Below, piece after piece: positions 23,488-26,254 of a stretch of DNA of 26,254 nucleotides. The position numbers and the translations under genes were made by a program. The DNA is from SIG220 sp045615545 (GTDB lineage: Bacteria; Bacillota_I; Bacilli_A; RFN20; CAG-826), in NCBI GenBank assembly GCA_045615545.1, contig JAZLFA010000048.1:1-26254 (forward strand). Reading direction: 5' to 3'. The notes under the pieces are model-generated. The model was not told where the DNA came from, made no database searches, and saw only the letters and a list, made by a program, of their open reading frames with translations. Numbering within the stretch: the first letter of the stretch is position 1; each line of letters opens with the position of its first letter.

Positions 23488-24331
23488 AATACAACGCTTT
23501 TGCTTGCACGATGGTAATGGAATTAGAACAACCGTATTTTTGAAAGGTTGCCCTCTTGATTGCCCATGGTGCGCTAATCCTGAAAGCAAAAGTTTTAATC
23601 CTAGTTTAATGTATAAAAAAGAATGGTGTGTAAAAAATGATAAGCATTGCGTTTTAGATTCTAAATGTCCTTTAATCCATTTAAATTTTAAGCAAAAATA
23701 TGCAAAACCGCCTTTATGTCGCGCGATTGATATAGTAGGGTCTGATTATTCAAATTCTCAATTGTTAGATGAACTAAAGAAAGATATTAATTTTTATGCA
23801 AATGGCGGTGGCGTTACTTTTTCTGGCGGTGAACCACTTTTACAAACAAAACCACTTATTCAGTTATTTAAGAATTTACACAAATTGAATATTAATATTA
23901 CAATTGAGACATCTTTAGCTGTTTCGACGTCTCATGTCCAAACCGTTCTTCCATACATAGACAACGTCTATGTTGATCTTAAAACTCTTGATAGAAAAAA
24001 GGCTAAAAAGATCAATTTGGACCTTGATTTATATTTAAAAAATACACAACTATTATTGTCAAAAATTGATAAGAAAAAAATAATATATAGAATACCTATC
24101 GTTAAAGGATTTAATGATAGTAAAAAAGACATTAATAGTTTTGCTGGTTTTTTTAAAACCAACAAAATTAGTTTTGCAGAAATTTTTAGCGTTCATAACT
24201 TAGGCAAAGAAAAATATATTTCAATGGGCATAAAATATTCTGATTTTCCAATAGTAGATACAGAAGAATTAACAACAATTCAGACTAAAATGCAGTCTAA
24301 AATTACTGAAATAAAAATTATTAGATTATAG
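23468..24331 (+). CDS. Radical SAM glycyl radical enzyme activase
   Basis: The activase reductively cleaves S-adenosylmethionine and abstracts hydrogen from the target Gly, here most likely Gly964 of the enzyme encoded just upstream. The 287-residue protein has the family start IQRFCLHDGNGIRTTVFLKG (8-27), the SAM cluster motif C28-x3-C32-x2-C35 (GCPLDCPWC) followed by NPES, and GGGVTFSGGEPLLQ (113-126). Between them lies an insert (about 50-88) where many activases carry two extra [4Fe-4S] clusters; only C54, C61, C67 and C84 remain in irregular spacing, so at most one atypical cluster is likely. ATG is set by the conserved N-terminus and by GAGGG 9 nt upstream, inside the preceding gene, which implies translational coupling. 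Confidence 0.93.
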   Translation: MSIRVSKIQRFCLHDGNGIRTTVFLKGCPLDCPWCANPESKSFNPSLMYKKEWCVKNDKHCVLDSKCPLIHLNFKQKYAKPPLCRAIDIVGSDYSNSQLLDELKKDINFYANGGGVTFSGGEPLLQTKPLIQLFKNLHKLNINITIETSLAVSTSHVQTVLPYIDNVYVDLKTLDRKKAKKINLDLDLYLKNTQLLLSKIDKKKIIYRIPIVKGFNDSKKDINSFAGFFKTNKISFAEIFSVHNLGKEKYISMGIKYSDFPIVDTEELTTIQTKMQSKITEIKIIRL

Positions 24332-24333
24332 TT

Positions 24334-25464
24334 ATGGAAGAAAATAAACCAATTAATTGCGATAAACAAATAAATGATTTATCTAAAAAATCTAATGTTA
24401 CTAGTCAAAAATTTGATGTATGCTTACTTACTTCTTTTTATGCTAGAAACTATGGTTCTATTTTAGTGGCTTATGCTGTACATTACCTAATTTCTGAACT
24501 TGGTTATTCTATACTAATGCTACAAAAACCACTATGGTTTTGGGGCAATTCAACGAGTAGTCCGATGTATTCGCAAAACGAAGCTCAAAATTTTGCTAAA
24601 AAATATTATGTTCTATCAAAACCAGCTAAAAACATTGATGAATTAAAACTTTTAAATTCTTATTGTGATAGCTTCGTCGTCGGTTCAGATTTATTATTCG
24701 GATGGTGGTTACCGTTTTTAAGTTTTTGCCTTTTGCAGTTTGTTAATGAAAACAAAAAGAAAATTGCTTTTGCAACTAGTTTTAATGATGATAAGGCTGC
24801 CAAATATATAAAAGATAACCCAATGGTAAAACATTATTTAAATCGTTTTGATTATTTTTCTACAAGAGAATACATAAAACCTGTAATCGAGGATGCCTTG
24901 AATATGAAAGAAAAAACTGAAGAATTAATTGATCCTACTCTAGTGGTGCCTAATTCAGCATGGGAAGAATTAATAAAAGAGTCAAAATTTATTCCTCAAA
25001 CCAAAAACAGATATTTGTTGGTATATATGCTTCACAATAATGAAGATAAGATAAAAGCCGCTCATTATATAGCTAGCAAGTTAAATTTGGATATTATCAA
25101 TATAGATCCATTGAATAAAAATGAACAATATGCGAATGATTTTCAGTATTCTTCTACTGTCCAAGCCGAGGATTTTCTTAAGCTTATTCATGAATCAGAT
25201 TTTGTTTACACAGATTCATTTCATGGTGTGTGTTTCTCATTTAAATTTAATAAAAAATTTATAGTTACAAAAGAGGATTTAGCGCATTATAGGTTTGAAA
25301 TTTTCAATAAATTAGGTTTAAATTCTAGAATGTTGGCTGCGACAAAGGATATATACTTGAATGATAATATCTTGTATACAGAAACTAATTATAATGATGC
25401 ATACAACAAATTGGAAAAGATGGCGAATAAATCAAAAATATGGTTAGCTAAAGCTTTAAAATAA
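24334..25464 (+). CDS. Polysaccharide pyruvyltransferase family protein
   Basis: 376-residue paralogue of the domain in the gene at 19084-20379, without the ferredoxin part. Shared landmarks include LLTSFYARNYGSILVAYAVH (31-50), KPLWFWG (65-71), FVVGSD (114-119) and ELIDPTLVVP (197-206). The TDSFHG motif (293-298) is intact, so this copy probably keeps catalytic function, transferring a pyruvyl ketal from phosphoenolpyruvate to a sugar of the glycan. Residues 1-25 are polar and lysine-rich with no cysteine pattern, replacing the Fe-S domain. The gene starts 2 nt after the activase stop, so it belongs to the same operon, and its product may act before or after the glycyl radical step on the same residue. 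The precise acceptor is unknown, and members of this family with other transfer functions exist. Confidence 0.85.
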   Translation: MEENKPINCDKQINDLSKKSNVTSQKFDVCLLTSFYARNYGSILVAYAVHYLISELGYSILMLQKPLWFWGNSTSSPMYSQNEAQNFAKKYYVLSKPAKNIDELKLLNSYCDSFVVGSDLLFGWWLPFLSFCLLQFVNENKKKIAFATSFNDDKAAKYIKDNPMVKHYLNRFDYFSTREYIKPVIEDALNMKEKTEELIDPTLVVPNSAWEELIKESKFIPQTKNRYLLVYMLHNNEDKIKAAHYIASKLNLDIINIDPLNKNEQYANDFQYSSTVQAEDFLKLIHESDFVYTDSFHGVCFSFKFNKKFIVTKEDLAHYRFEIFNKLGLNSRMLAATKDIYLNDNILYTETNYNDAYNKLEKMANKSKIWLAKALK

Positions 25465-25472
25465 TAATTGTT

Positions 25473-26254
25473 ATGCCTAGCAAAATTAACATTTATGTTG
25501 TCTGCCATAAAAAATGCTATGTTCCGCATAGTAATTATTTAATTTCCCTTCGTTTAAGTGGAAAAGAAGACGGATGTTTAAATGATTCTACAAGTGATAA
25601 TATTTCTCATTTAAATCCATATTTCTGTGAAATGACAGGCATATATTGGACCTGGAAAAACATTCAAAGTGATTATTATGGTTTTTGGCATTACCGCAGG
25701 TATTTTTCATTTAATAAACCAATTAAGAACTTAAAATTTGTTACTCGTGATTTACTCACCAATAGTACACTTAAAGAATTTAATTTAACCGATGACAAGA
25801 TCAAGGAAACAGTAGAGAAATATGATTTAATTCTTCCTTTACATGAAAATCTAAGATTTGCTTCTGGTTCATTATATAAACATTATCAACATTCACCAGG
25901 ACATGATGTAAGAGATCTAGAAGATGCAATTAAGATTACCAAAGAACTACATCCTGGCTTTGAACTTTACATTCAAAAAGCAATTAAAGGGACTCATACA
26001 TATTTTTTTAATATGTTTATTATGAAGCAACCATATTTTAATGAGTATTGCGAGTGGGTATTTCCAATTCTCTTTAAATTATATGAAATGCGTAAAGAAA
26101 CAATTAATAAAGCGGAATGTGGCAAACGTTCAATTGGTTTTGTCGCCGAACGTTTATTTACAATATTCGTCTATTATCTAAAAGATAAATATCCTAATTT
26201 AAAGATTAAAGAATGCCAAACGGTGTTCTTCCATAATACTTATAATCCATATTT
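25473..26254 (+). CDS. DUF4422-family glycosyltransferase (3' partial)
   Basis: The frame is open from ATG at 25473 to the end of the window (260 codons, no stop). The product starts PSKINIYVVCHKKCYVP and contains NISHLNPYFCEMTGIYWTWK (43-62) and YYGFWHYRRYFSF (68-80), the defining blocks of DUF4422, a domain found in capsule-locus glycosyltransferases. FNMFIMKQPYFNEYCEWVFP (about 182-201) and a KRSIGFVAERLFTIF segment near the visible end are also family-typical. It lies 8 nt after the pyruvyltransferase-like gene and continues the same operon. It may extend into a further domain outside the window. The sugar donor is not known. Confidence 0.85.
   Translation, partial: MPSKINIYVVCHKKCYVPHSNYLISLRLSGKEDGCLNDSTSDNISHLNPYFCEMTGIYWTWKNIQSDYYGFWHYRRYFSFNKPIKNLKFVTRDLLTNSTLKEFNLTDDKIKETVEKYDLILPLHENLRFASGSLYKHYQHSPGHDVRDLEDAIKITKELHPGFELYIQKAIKGTHTYFFNMFIMKQPYFNEYCEWVFPILFKLYEMRKETINKAECGKRSIGFVAERLFTIFVYYLKDKYPNLKIKECQTVFFHNTYNPY

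Overview
The window looks like a surface-polysaccharide (capsule or S-layer-type glycan) locus of an uncultured, anaerobic, low-GC bacterium, probably of the Bacillota/Mycoplasmatota side. The support is strong A+T bias, the standard genetic code (TGG for Trp, TGA used as stop), dense head-to-tail genes, a GGAGG-type Shine-Dalgarno in places, and an oxygen-sensitive glycyl radical enzyme. The taxon is inference; there is no rRNA or other marker gene.

Layout, left to right: (i) 3-929, the tail of a membrane protein (possibly a Wzy-type polymerase) meeting a convergent initiating phosphoglycosyl transferase. (ii) 1124-3249, a two-gene cassette of a nucleoside/nucleotide deaminase fused to a GHKL-like ATPase domain, followed by a winged-helix protein; its promoter carries three exact AACTTCGCAATA repeats. 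(iii) 3318-7299, three glycosyltransferase genes, the last a GT2-GT4 fusion. (iv) 7280-10198 (minus), a complete GDP-D-glycero-alpha-D-manno-heptose pathway in three genes (hddA, gmhA and an hddC-gmhB fusion). (v) 10256-11919 (minus), a Wzm/Wzt (TagG/TagH-like) ABC exporter. (vi) 11980-13893 (minus), an SMC/ABC-type ATPase with a CPIC hook that resembles the RloC/PrrC anticodon nucleases, preceded by an unusually strong ribosome binding site. (vii) 13997-17345, the dTDP-L-rhamnose operon rfbA-rfbC-rfbD-rfbB. (viii) 17348-20379 (minus), a second ABC exporter behind a ferredoxin-pyruvyltransferase fusion. (ix) 20509 to the end, an operon of a GT2 glycosyltransferase fused to a glycyl radical enzyme, its radical-SAM activase, a second pyruvyltransferase-like protein and a DUF4422 glycosyltransferase cut by the window end.

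Together the genes supply dTDP-rhamnose and GDP-heptose, an initiating transferase, about six glycosyltransferase domains, glycan decoration enzymes and two exporters. The most novel part is 19084-25464: glycyl radical chemistry fused directly to a glycosyltransferase and flanked by two divergent pyruvyltransferase paralogues. I know of no described polysaccharide pathway that uses a glycyl radical enzyme. The 1124-3249 and 11980-13893 genes look like defence-type cargo placed between sugar genes. Lysine codon choice also splits the locus into a native-like class (rfb operon, GT at 3318) and a strongly AAA-biased class.
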